From Elysia marginata (taxonomy: Eukaryota; Mollusca; Gastropoda; Plakobranchidae), in assembly GCA_019649035.1 (NCBI GenBank), contig BMAT01013244.1, positions 321,726 through 352,041 on the forward strand: a stretch of DNA of 30,316 nucleotides, in the 5' to 3' direction. Below, in pieces: positions 20,633 to 30,316 of this stretch. The notes below the pieces were generated by a model that ran no database searches, was not told the origin of the DNA, and was given only the letters and a program-made list of their open reading frames with translations. The position numbers and the translations under genes were made by a program. Each line of letters begins with the position of its first letter. Positions within the stretch are counted from its first letter, which is position 1.

Positions 20633-21883
20633 CTGGATTGGAAGGGAGGAAAGAAGTAATAAAAACTTGAATCTTTTCCGCACCTAAATTTACATTGATG
20701 AAATTTGATGAGTTGCCAACAGCAGCCTAGTTGATTTTTTGTGGGTTACAGCTTAGTGGGAGCAGTTTAAGTTTGATTGCACTCCATGTCTTTCAGTCTG
20801 AAGCATTCTATCTAACATTTACCATCTGTAATGTGAGGCTCCTCCATGCCCCCTAAAGATCTAAGATTAAGTAAAAAAAAATATTTGTAACTCCAACTTG
20901 TAAGACTAAAGGTTCTGTGAACGTTCTTTCTCCATCTGTGCACCCGCATGTTCGGAATAACTGACTCAATACCTAGGCACAGACTGTTTTTCATTTTTAT
21001 TATTTTTAAATCATTATTGAAAAAAGGTTGCTCCGTCAATTTTGTGAAAGGCGGCATTCGAACATCAACAAGGGCTTTAATTTTGGACAAAATTAAGACC
21101 TGGCAAAGAATTCTTGCGAAAGCGCGAGTCACTAAAACATCATGGTTTTAGGCCTATAAGGCCAAGAGAATTATGTTTTCAATCCCAAATGATTAAGACA
21201 TGTTGCTTTGTAGAAAAAGAAGATGAAAATACAATTGTCGTTGTAATTGTCACAATCAAAATAATCCTTTGGTGCCATTTCTTCATAATTGTCAGCCTTT
21301 ACATAGAAAAAAAATTATGGAAACGATTATAATGTCTGAGGAAAATTTCTATCCCTTTATCAGAAACCATTGCTTGATTGTCCGTACACAAAATACGAAT
21401 CAAAATTATTTTATGATAAGACACAAAGAGCTTTGATTTTTGCAGCTAGAGTTAAAGTCTCATATTGTATTTGTTTTTATATTTTTTTATGTGTGTTAAC
21501 AAATTAAACATCCTTGCAAGAGTAATTAGAGTGAAGAAAGTAAATAGCTTCGTTGTTGAATGTGTGTGTGTGGGTGGGTGGATGGGTGAGGGTTCAGGGG
21601 AGGATGAGTAATGAGCTGTATTTTGAGTTGTGTTATTTTTGGCTTATTTATCCCTCCAAAAATATTTTGAGATATATGGGACTGTTTCAGGACAAATCTC
21701 TCATTTGTGGGAAAATTCAAAAGGTGGAATCACCAGTGAAATCTTCTTTGGGCAAGGTAGTTTACTTGAATAACTCTAGTGCTCAATCTAATCCTAAAAA
21801 CTCACCAATTCTCAAGGGGAACTACTCTTAATGAATTTTATAATGTTCATGGAACAGTTCCATAAGTTCAGATGGGGACTCAC
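20633..21883 (-). other. Intron between CH exons 4 and 5
   Basis: About 1.25 kb. A splice-bordered 30-base segment at 20823-20852 is phase compatible, but it would interrupt CH2, so it is not called. A GTGTGTGTGGGTGGGTGGATGG-like GT/GGTG stretch occurs near 21560-21590. The open frames here have no family resemblance. Confidence 0.55.
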
Positions 21884-21992
21884 TTAAAGGTCAGAGTGTT
21901 TCTGTGATCGAATGTTGTCCCCAGCTCATCTTGGCACCATTCCAGTAACTGTTTCTTTCCTATGCCGACACTGCGCTGAAAGGCATTCTGGC
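21884..21992 (-). CDS. CH gene exon 4: inter-domain linker and first helix of CH2
   Basis: 109 bases, acceptor TTCTCAG, donor AA|GTGAGT. It encodes a linker (QNAFQRSVGIG) and then KKQLLEWCQDELG, the opening helix of a second CH domain with the conserved Trp. In actinin-type proteins this helix normally reads K-x-x-L-L-x-W-x-x. The following FDHRNTLTF aligns with the strand-like loop N-x-x-N-F of type-2 CH domains. Phases agree with both neighbours. Confidence 0.85.
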
Positions 21993-22904
21993 CTGAGAAA
22001 AGACAAGACTTTTATTTGTGTTGATTGAAAGAGGGATAAATGGAAATATGGAAACTATTAAGCTGTGACAATAGGGATAAAATTAGAGGCTAGCTATTGA
22101 CAAGAAAATGAATTAATGACATGAAAAAAAAATTTAGAGAAGAGAGTAATCCAAGATAAAAATGTTAAAGGGGAGAGAGAGAAGGCAAAAGAACGAGGCA
22201 GATAAGGAAAAAGAGGAGCGAAGAGAAGTACACCTAGATAAATTAATACGTGTCAACAAATAGAGTTGTAACCAGAGGCAAAAGGTAAAATTGTAAACAA
22301 ATTATTTAAAAGAAAACGTGTATTAAAAAACACAATGCAAAGTTTCAAATTTAGAATGATTGAAAGCACCTAATTTTTAATACTCTTTCAAAATTTAAAC
22401 AAACCAACACAATATAGGATTATTTCAAAATTAAAACAATCTAAAAACTTGTCGTTAAGAATTCTGAATAAATCCTTTATTCAATTCTCGCTTAAACTAA
22501 TTGATTGGCTTGGGCAGTTTTCAGCGAACAAATACATGTATACAAAAGCTCCTTATACAAGTTGAGCACTGCATTTCGTAACATAAACAACCTAGAATCT
22601 GACTATTGTAACTCTTGTATATTCGTTTACTCGTTGTCAAGAATGGACATTTTTATTTGTTTGCAAATAAGTAAATTTTTTTGCCGATCTATTGTTTTCA
22701 AAGCGAGTGCAATATAGCATGAAGCTAAAGCCAAAAACCATAACCTGATTAATAGCAAATGTTTTAAACTCTGCAGTGGTTGGTTATCGAACTTTGTTTC
22801 TGAATCACCTAAAAAGTTATATCATGGTGATTTTATTTCGTTCCAACTAGGATTCTACATAGAGTCTATTGTTGTCTGTTTTAAGATTTTAATTAAATAG
22901 TCAC
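21993..22904 (-). other. Intron between CH exons 3 and 4
   Basis: About 0.9 kb, AT-rich, with a purine-rich patch near 22128-22230. No exon was recognised. Confidence 0.6.
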
Positions 22905-22982
22905 CTATGAAATGAATTCCATAATTTAGAATGAGTATCCATAGTATATCCAGCAACGACTTGATCTCGTTATGCATGATAT
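22905..22982 (-). CDS. CH gene exon 3: last helix of CH1
   Basis: 78 bases, two bases completing a codon at the start and one left over at the end; acceptor ACAG, donor TAG|GTGACT. It encodes IMHNEIKSLLDILWILILNY, the hallmark final CH helix (x-x-I-x-x-G/N-x-x-K-x-x-L-x-L-x-W-x-L-I-L). This is the best single identifier of the family in the gene. It completes CH1 at about residue 104 of the visible protein. Confidence 0.9.
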
Positions 22983-23319
22983 CTGTAGAGAATAAAAAAA
23001 CTTCACAAATCGACAAATAATTCATATTTTTGTGAAGAGGTTAATTCACAGCCATGTTAGATCTTTAAGGCACAAGGAAGTGAGTGGGCAAAAGCAAAGA
23101 CTTTCAGTGTCCAATTCTATTCTTAAATTTGTTTCACAATAGCTTTAGTAACCTACAACTTGCAGATGCTTTAAGACAACATCTTTTATCATTATCCTCC
23201 CCCCCCTCCCAAACCTATAATTGTAATAAGAGCGACTAATACACTACCTCAACAGAATGATGATCTCGGTACATTGAATAATACTTAGATCGATTAATTG
23301 ATTTTAAAAGCTTCCTTAC

Positions 23320-23410
23320 CCTCGGGAGGGAATTTAATCTTGATGCCATGACTCTTCATGTGATCCAACGCTGTCTTGATGTAGGACAGGGGTGTGCAGT
23401 CACCAGTTGC
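23320..23410 (-). CDS. CH gene exon 2: middle of CH1
   Basis: 91 bases from a phase-0 acceptor (CTTTCAG) to a donor GAGG|GTAAGG that leaves one base. It encodes YIKTALDHMKSHGIKIKFPPE, corresponding to the CH segment in which a helix (N-x-x-x-A-L-x-x-L-x-x-x-G-I) is followed by a short loop. The next base joins exon 3 to give Asp. It is the direct continuation of the first CH half. Confidence 0.85.
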
Positions 23411-23907
23411 CTGAAAGAGGCAAAGAAGTATTAAAGTTTTGAAATAAGCATATCAAAGAAGATTCAATATTGATTAAAAAAGAGGGAAAGCATGAAATTT
23501 GTTATATAATCTTATAAAATGAAGAGAATGAAGCTTGGAATAAAGTTAAGCTACTTAGATAAAGTGAAAAAAGATAAAGATATACCCTTCAATCCGAAAA
23601 CGAGAAATATTGAGAGCAAAAAATCTGAGCTGTGCATTTGAAAGCTATATATTAGTTTTCAGTTTCAGATGCTTCCGTTAGTAATCACCGGCGAATAACA
23701 TCAAGGAATCAAAAATATAAAAATGGAATAGTCGTTTTCTATTATAAGATAACAAAACCTATAAGGATAGAGACAGCTGATGATGGAGACGGTAAAAAGA
23801 GTTAAAAATATTGTAAATAGTGGTAGTGATACTGAAAACAACAATATTTATGGTACCGCTATCAAAGAGATCATGATGGAGATGATATTAATATCAATCA
23901 TAACACT

Positions 23908-23970
23908 TATCATGATGATGATGATGGTGGTGGTGATTTTGTTGTTGTTGATGATGATGATGACGATGAC

Positions 23971-24012
<42 letters not shown>

Positions 24013-24082
24013 CATGACGATGATCATGATCATGATGATGGCGATGATGGTGAGGATGACGATGATGATGATGAGGAGGAGG

Positions 24083-24138
<56 letters not shown>

Positions 24139-24156
24139 AATGATGATGATGATGAT
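23908..24156. repeat. (GAT)n array
   Basis: About 240 bases of ATG/GAT triplets with GGT, GAC, GAG and CAT variants. It is nearly pure at about 23976-24010 and 24085-24155. It lies in the first visible intron of the CH gene. Frames through it are Met or Ile runs and are not coding. Confidence 0.95.
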
Positions 24157-24724
24157 AAATTCAAAAACGCTTATGCTGATGGTAAAGATGGGTGACTAAG
24201 ATGATGTCAGGTGGAGTGTTGACTTATAAGGCGACGTTTAAAATAACCTAAAAAGAATAATAACCCATCGAACAAATCTATTCTTGGCAATTCATCCTGG
24301 GAAATTTTGTAAAAGTTCCGTGCGATACACTTAAAGGCAAATGAAATCCGAGAGAAGGAAGTGCTGGACTTCTATCCTGCATGCTTTTAAATCGATTGTA
24401 TACTTATATGGGTCGTTTGCTTGAAGGAATAATCGTTGCATTAATTGTATTTTCCTACGCTCGAGCTTTAATTGAGCTTTTGATGGCGACAAATTACGTT
24501 AAGTGACATGGAGACCACACATGGTGTCAACCAATGTTAATATGATTGCCTAATATCATAGAAAAGAATAAATTCTTCATTTGACGGCCGGTAATGTGGT
24601 TATTGATTTTTTGCACTCATTGAGTGGAAGCAGGTCCAATGTAATATCCGATACCTCAGTTTGTTTTAGCCTCTCAAGTTGGCAGAAGAAAAGGCTGGCG
24701 GAAACGTATGCAAAATGCATACAA

Positions 24725-25070
24725 GGTTAAAAAGGTGAAAATGAAAAAAAAAGCAGGAAAAGGGAAAGGAAAAGAAAAAGCTAGAAAGGAAAAAGATAGT
24801 AAAGGCAAGTGAGGAAGTTGGTGAGAAAGAAAACATTAGGAAGGAGTATGGAGATAGAGGTTATGAGATTGGAGTTAATAAAAATAAAGCAAAAATCAAG
24901 CGTTAGAATGTTATAATAAAAAAGTATAAGTTAGTCAAATAGAGACAGAATTTCAGGAGGTCGGTTTGTAAGATTAAAGAAGTTAGACGGTAATTGGGAG
25001 GTCTAGACGGAGAGAAAAAGGCTAGTGAGAAGACTCAAGAAATAAGTCAAAAACTAGACCAAAAGTTAAA
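24725..25070. repeat. Purine-rich tract
   Basis: About 340 bases strongly biased to A and G on the + strand (AGGAAAAGGGAAAGGAAAAG and similar). It is intronic and not a clean tandem repeat. The minus-strand transcript would be pyrimidine-rich here. Confidence 0.6.
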
Positions 25071-25997
25071 ATGTCTCCTATAAGTCTTTCAATAAAGATG
25101 ACCTACAACCATTTTAACTTACCATACGAAAAGAGATTCTGTAATGTCCAGAAGGGCTAAAGTTAATCAGAACACAAGCTCAACGGCATGGCTTGAATCA
25201 GAGTTAAAAACGTGTCGTGCTTTCAAATAAGTACCCAGCTATAAGCAAAGAAAAAAATCTCGTTCGTATACTTAAGTGATTTTTCAACTGCTTCTCTGTA
25301 AATTCAAAAAGTATTCTGGTTGGTTATGACCTATTGCAAAGCCTGTGTAAAGCAACAACAGCATTTTACTTGATAAAGCACTGTAGATGCTCAGCCATAT
25401 AGGCCTAGGCATATCTATCAAGCCCGATAATGTTTTCCTTTCTTTCTTGAATATTGTAGCTTTTCCAAGGGGCAAGCCGTTTTGAACGCAAGAATGGAAA
25501 TGAACGTGTTCATGATAAGGTCCCGGTACAGCAATTAAATGATCAGGACTTTAAAAAGTTGTAACTTTTTGTTAAAGAGTTATGATTCTGGGTTGACCTG
25601 TCAAGCCAGGAACAAAATTGGTAGGTATTTTAGCGACCGAAGTAACAGATGAATTGTGTTACAAGGTAGTAGATCAAGTTAGTCAGTCGAATAAAAAATT
25701 TTCGTATTAATATTATCATTTGATGTAGCACATTTGTTACTCTAATATGCTAAATCCATCGCCATGCTGCTGTGTAAAACAATGCTTACCCAAATGATAG
25801 AGCATCTGGTTTTCCTTTTGTAAGCACAAGCTTTGAAACACACTTTTTAAAATTTTAAAATGCATATTTTTTCTTTACCACGATTGAAATGTCATCAATA
25901 TTACCACCAAAAGTTGATAGCTTGCTGCTTTTGTTTTTGTGCTAACCTTCCCTCCTCTCCCCTTTTCTTTAAAGTGTAAGCATTAATTTGGACTGAC

Positions 25998-26138
25998 CTT
26001 GACCTTGGCCAGGAGGCCAGCGTCCGGTGCAAGGACATCAATGAGGTCACAGAGCACCTTCCCATCCTGCACAGCTTCCACCCCATCCACGTGACCGCCA
26101 GCCTCGCCGAGGACTGAGTTGACCCAGTTGATGTAGAT
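25998..26138 (-). CDS. CH gene exon 1 (visible): start of CH1 domain
   Basis: 47 codons, phase 0 at both ends; acceptor TCACCTCCAG, donor AAG|GTCAGT. It begins IYINWVNSVL, the first CH helix with the invariant Trp, and continues VQDGKVLCDLIDVLAPDA, which matches the D-G-x-x-L-x-x-L-I core of the fold. CH domains are roughly 100-residue helical modules that bind actin when paired. The start codon is not in this exon unless transcription reads through the acceptor: an in-frame ATG exists at 26306-26304, but the intervening residues look unlike any CH family. I therefore prefer an upstream exon that I could not identify. A second possible donor six bases earlier (AAG|GTCAAG) would drop two codons. 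Confidence 0.85.
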
Positions 26139-28276
26139 CTGGAGGTGAGAATGACAATTGAAAGGAAGTTGTTGGTTGAGGATGCTAGTCTTCGTATGGG
26201 GCTCGCAATATTCTAGCGCAAAAAGAACGAGCCACGGTGTCTGCACCTCTGCTCGATAAATAACTTTCTTATGGTTATGTCTAAGAAACCACAAAGCACA
26301 ACACAATTCAAACTTAGACCAAATTATCTTTGTTGTATTAGCTGCTCAAGATAGCCACAAATGTTGTTTGAGCATTTCTGCAACTGACTTTGCTGGCTGT
26401 CGAAGGGGGCACTGTAAGTCACTTTTTTCCAACTCTTCTTTTTTAAAAAAAAAAAAAAAGACAGCTGTTGCCAAAAAAAATCTCTTCTTCTGGGTTTTTG
26501 CAATTCAACTGAGACTGATAAGTTTTAACCGATAGACATTTATGCCTTTGGTTGTGTTTCACTGTCATTTTTTTTATCTTTGATATCTTGCATCCACTTT
26601 CAAGAAAATGATAATTTACCATTAGCCTATGTCTCACTCTGTTTTAGTTTTAAAACGAAACAACAATCTGCATTACTGCTAATGGAAATCGTTGTTTGCA
26701 ATGGCTATTGTGGCACTATTAAACGGTATAGAATTGCAATATCGAACGAGATGGGGGGAAATGTAAAGTGCTTATAATGATTTATTTCTGTGAAAGGAAA
26801 AAAGAGACCAATACCAAGCTAGATGATAGGAACAAAAGGAGAATAAATTTAATGTAACTTTGATTAGCATTAAAATATTTAGCGCGTGATGGATTTTCAT
26901 ACAATAATATGAATTTTATTTTTTAAAAGTTTAGTTCACACATATGTCATGTACGAGTATACAGAAAGTAAAGTTGTTGCTCATTATGAGCACATTTTTT
27001 TCTTTATAACTGGTTTTGCTTTTCGTGATGATTCAAAGAATTATATTGAAGGGAACATAACCATCCCGTTTGACGGTACAGAGCTGAATTTCTCAGATGG
27101 TTCAATGAATAAAAAATTTCTACTAACTAAAGAGCATCTTGTGTGACATAATACCTGTTCGAGCTTCATTTTGGGACAACGTTTACGATTAGATTTATTG
27201 GAGTTCGGGATGACATTGAAGTTGAAAAATCTGTTTGGCCGGTATAGTTTGTTTCAATTTCAGCCTTTTGATAAGTAAAACTATAATTGCCCTTAGATTT
27301 TCGTAAAGCTGACCCCTTTCTCCCCAACCCAGGCAAGCCTGGTAAAAATCTAACGGGATGTCGTTTTACTAAAAAAAAAATACTTTAATCCACAATTTGT
27401 TAGCGTTACTAAGTCTACATGTTCTTGAGTCTGAAGTTGACCGACTGCGGGAAAGTAAACGAAAATTCAACATCCTTATTTACTCTGAATACTCGATAAG
27501 AGCCGGCATGACAAAATCGAATTGGGAGCCTTGCAAATTACAAGAGTGAGTTTGAAGCGACCCTAGACGCCACAGTCATGCGCAGTCAAAGAATCGCCAA
27601 GAAAACTAGAAATAAAGGAGAGACGTTATTTTGTGGCAGGTAACCAATGAATTGTGACGAACTCTCTCATACTCGGGGCAAATCCAGTCCGTTAAGCCAG
27701 AGGACACAAGAGTCAGTGGAGTGCCGTATCGAGACTGTCAATCACTCCTCCTACCACAGGGGGAAACCCTTAAGTGCCACGGTGTTTGCCTTTCTTTTAT
27801 GGTTAAGACATAAAAAGACGGGGAACTAGATCTTGATCTAGCTCCAGATCTTAGCCATGAAGAGAGAAACGCTTGCCATTGTTATTGAAGACACTGCTAG
27901 TGCTAGCTGCTTGTGTACAGGATAAAAGGCCGAGTGGTGTGGGTTTTAACAATGACGATTTTTTAAAGTCTCTTTGTAGGGTTTCTCGGAGAAAACGTGG
28001 CGGACGAAGTACTTAAAGAGAGCCTGGTTGGGAGAAAAGTTCTGGTTTTCTGTAAGGGTTTTACTTGTATGGACTTTTTTCATGCCTTGTAATGTTGTTC
28101 ATCAGTTGATGAGGCTGTTTTAGATTGTGTATAATCATTACTTTAACCAGAAAGTGAAATTAGAATTGAGCTCATGCCTTTCTTCTACCCCTTCTACTAT
28201 GTCACTTTTTCTCTATCTTCGTCAAGCTGACTGTCTTCTCACTACATGTATCGTTAACGCTTTTGCTGTATCCCCT

Positions 28277-28397
28277 CTTCCTCTATCTTTATGTCTCTGT
28301 CTCTTCTCTCTCACTTTCTCTCTCTCTCTCTCACTCTCTCTCTCCCTCTCTGTCTCTCTCTCACTTCTATCTCTCTTCTCTTCCTTTCCCTCTCACC
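28277..28397. repeat. Pyrimidine (CT)n tract
   Basis: About 120 bases almost entirely C and T with CTCTCT runs interrupted by CA, TG and CC. On the minus strand it is a GA tract, possibly close to the 5' part of the CH gene. A function such as GAGA-type promoter architecture cannot be judged from sequence alone. Confidence 0.85.
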
Positions 28398-29107
28398 CTT
28401 ATTACATTACTAGATAATGAGATCAGACACGAGTTCCATAATAAAAATAGTACTTTTAGAGGAGATTTACCGCACTAGTCTTAATGGGGGGAGGGAGGGG
28501 GCAGTTCACTAGCCTGATCTGTATGTGACTCACTTTCATCACTCTTCCCTCCTATATATTACTTCAATCTAGAAAGAATTATAATTAACGGTTACAAGTT
28601 ATCAAATATCCATTCTAAAACAGGACAAATTTTCGTCCTACAGTCACCGTAAGCTGATGCTCATTAATTTTCCAGATAGAGGTGATCCACCTTGCTTGAT
28701 TACATTATTGAAGAATAAAGAGAAATACAAAACTATTCAAATCATACTTCAAACGAAAACCAGTGCAGTGTCAGTTACGGCGGGCCCTAACCCTTTGAAC
28801 AAACAAGCAAGCAAAGCTCGTGGCTTTAAGTACGCTTCATCATTATATAAATCCCGTCGCATCAAGAACCTCAACTTTTCAGTTGTCCTTGATGCATACA
28901 ACATGATTTTTTTTATACAAAAATTGTTCAGGTTTTTATTTTACTTTTCTACATACATGAGGCATGTCTGCATTTGAAACAAGTAGAATAAAAGTTTGCA
29001 GCCTTCGAATTACCCAGCTTAACCATTTTGTTTAGAAAAATATCAAATTGGTACGGAAGGAAAGGAAAATGTGATGTTGCAATGGAATGAATAGGGCAAA
29101 GGGCTTT

Positions 29108-29161
29108 ACACAGACCTATTTTGGTCGCCTCCAGACACAGAACACAGACCTATTTTGGTCG
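29108..29161. repeat. Tandem duplication, 34-nt period
   Basis: The 20-base phrase ACACAGACCTATTTTGGTCG occurs at 29108-29127 and again, exactly, at 29142-29161. The 14 bases between the copies are CCTCCAGACACAGA. Confidence 0.9.
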
Positions 29162-29337
29162 ACTACATAGGCAGAAAAAAAACAGGAAGCACTTTATTAG
29201 AAGAAAAAACAGCGTACATGAATGCTGAGTCCCCCACACACATTCACACAACACACCCTTTTGCTCTCCCAAATCTTCCCTATTAAAATTAATAAATTGA
29301 ACAGGAGTCGCAGTAGAGCTGTGTGGATAAGCAAGAC

Positions 29338-29400
29338 ATTTTTTTAAAGTAAGGTATATATTTTTAGAGCTAAAATATATACCTTACTTTTTAAAAAAAT
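29338..29400. repeat. Long AT-rich hairpin, arms about 30 bp, 2-nt loop
   Basis: The left arm, 29338-29367, contains AAAGTAAGGTATATATTTTT. The right arm, 29370-29400, contains its complement AATATATACCTTACTTTTTA; only two bases separate them. A second small palindrome (AATAGGC-TT-GCCTATT) follows at 29399-29414. The 13-base phrase CTATTAAAATTAA occurs at 29280 and 29409, flanking the structure. Confidence 0.8.
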
Positions 29401-30262
29401 AGGCTTGCCTATTAAAATTAAGCCTAAAAATATTTGAATAGCCTAATATTTTTTAATCCAAATCTCCAAGGCACACTGCTGATAATCAAATAGCCATTTA
29501 CTATCCTCAAGAGACTTTGAACCGGGCAATACTTTTAAAAATTATGCCTTTAGCTATCATAACATAAATAACATGTCTATTAAGGAGAGTTTGAAAGTAA
29601 TGCCGGAGACTCGGAAAAGATACATAACAGTTTGCTGTCCTTTAAACAAGAGGTAAGCAGGAGTTGTACAAAAGCCCCATGTACAGACAACATTAATCCA
29701 GGGGATTTGCGTGGCTGGAAACAATCCTCTGCTCCGATCGTGGAGACATAGACTTGGATCAACATGGTCTTGTCATTCATAAAGTTGAGGAGATAGAGAG
29801 AACTCTACACGCTATCTGCGTACAAACAGTACGGGACATCTTAGAGGACGTCAAACTAAAGAACGCGCTTTTAAGTTGCCACACGTTGAAGACTTGCAAA
29901 AGATTAAGGATGAGATATTGATACCCAATAATACCAGCAGGGGCTCAGTGAGGCTCTTGTATCTTTGATGACCCGATATTCTTAGAATTATTTGTAAAAT
30001 ACTTGAGTAGAAGCAATTGCATATCTGGAGGCTAATATAATTAGCATAGTTTTCCATGTACACAAGGGGCACTGTTTACAATGACGGATAACACAATTTG
30101 TCGCTGGTTGTTGATCTACGAAACCCACACACGACAACAATGATGATTTCGATTCTTAAGATAATGATTACAATTAGGACAATACGATCAAAAGACGTGA
30201 AATTTGTTGAAACAGCATAAGTAGAATAAGCGATAGCAACCGCGGGTATAAGACTAGTAATA

Positions 30263-30310
30263 ACAGCAGCAGCAAGAGCAGCAGCAGCAGAAAGAGCAGC
30301 AGCAGTAGTC
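30263..30310. repeat. (AGC)n microsatellite at window edge
   Basis: AGC units with AAG and AGT interruptions, running to the right edge of the window. The extent beyond the window is unknown. Confidence 0.9.
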
Positions 30311-30316
30311 GTAATA

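Larger units (their letters stand above)
5878..26138 (-). other. Gene span: tandem CH-domain, SPR-rich, coiled-coil protein (5' end missing)
   Basis: Fourteen minus-strand exons with consensus GT-AG junctions and compatible phases join into one open frame of 5,520 bases (1,839 codons and a stop). Exon boundaries, 5' to 3': 26138-25998, 23410-23320, 22982-22905, 21992-21884, 20632-20563, 20132-20059, 18989-18917, 17375-17304, 15676-12560, 11798-11631, 11253-10211, 10048-9728, 7860-7783, 5962-5878. The protein has two N-terminal calponin-homology domains (about residues 1-104 and 120-206 of the visible part), a disordered Ser/Arg/Pro-rich region (about 240-1180), a coiled coil (about 1180-1395), more disorder, and a short charged helix at the end. 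Paired CH domains at an N-terminus are the actin-binding module of the filamin/actinin/spectrin class, but no filamin or spectrin repeats follow, so it is not one of those. I do not recognise an exact orthologue. A role as a cytoskeletal linker is inferred. Confidence 0.8.
26139..30316. other. Region upstream of first visible CH exon: no confident gene
   Basis: This region must contain or lead to the 5' end of the CH gene, but no exon could be called. Open frames at 26580, 26949, 27647, 28657, 29580 and 29851 have AT-driven or repeat-driven composition and no recognised family. The part at about 27400-28050 is somewhat less AT-rich than its surroundings and could be promoter or untranslated exon sequence; this is only a suggestion. 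Confidence 0.4.

Noticed and set aside
23780..24199. Open frame of Met and Ile runs
   Set aside because: Translation of the GAT array; intronic.
26139..26306. Extension of the first visible CH exon to an in-frame Met at 26306
   Set aside because: A good acceptor lies at 26139, and the extra residues do not resemble the N-terminus of any CH protein. Kept only as an alternative.
27647..27829. 60-residue plus-strand ORF in a less AT-rich patch
   Set aside because: No family resemblance, no splice or Kozak support. It could be untranslated or promoter sequence.
28277..28397. CT tract considered as a coding Ser/Leu-rich protein
   Set aside because: Pure pyrimidine microsatellite; the frames are compositional artefacts.
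29580..29780. Minus-strand ORF starting MNDKTMLIQ, considered as a CH start exon
   Set aside because: The only phase-0 donor after it (CAA|GTCTAT) is poor; the resemblance to the CH1 start is superficial.

Overview
The window is eukaryotic nuclear DNA, not bacterial. Coding sequence is split into short exons with GT-AG junctions, introns are AT-rich and up to about 2.6 kb, and there are long trinucleotide microsatellites, small inverted-repeat elements and one run of 24 Ns (an assembly gap). The gene content (a C-type lectin domain and a tandem calponin-homology protein) together with the repeat style suggests an invertebrate metazoan, most plausibly a gastropod mollusc. The taxon is an inference.

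Left end (1-1679, + strand): the last two coding exons of a C-type lectin-like gene whose 5' part lies outside the window. The intron between them is largely filled by an (ACT/TAC)n-type array. A second such array lies downstream of the stop codon. Region 1680-5877 holds no convincing gene. It contains GACA/GA and TCAA microsatellites, a 175-bp TA-flanked inverted-repeat element (MITE), and probable 3'-UTR sequence of both flanking genes, which converge here.

Main gene (26138 down to 5878, - strand): by joining GT-AG exons with matching phases I reconstruct 14 coding exons giving an open frame of 1,839 codons plus stop, missing only its N-terminal start. In order it encodes a CH1 domain (exons 1-3), a divergent CH2 domain (exons 4-7), a linker, one exceptional 3.1-kb exon of Ser/Pro/Arg-rich disordered sequence with many S-P-R motifs and a TRIP ([S/T]xIP) motif, then a coiled coil spread over three exons, more SPR-type disorder, and a short helical C-terminus. 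This fits a cytoskeletal actin-binding protein that may also touch microtubules. A 30-nt, phase-preserving microexon candidate lies in one late intron.

Right end (26139-30316): I cannot place the first coding exon with confidence. The stretch holds a pyrimidine tract, a long AT-rich hairpin, a 34-nt tandem duplication and an AGC microsatellite at the edge. Two copies of the same MITE family, in opposite orientation, are the clearest mobile DNA in the window. No RNA gene, CRISPR array or obvious new system was found.
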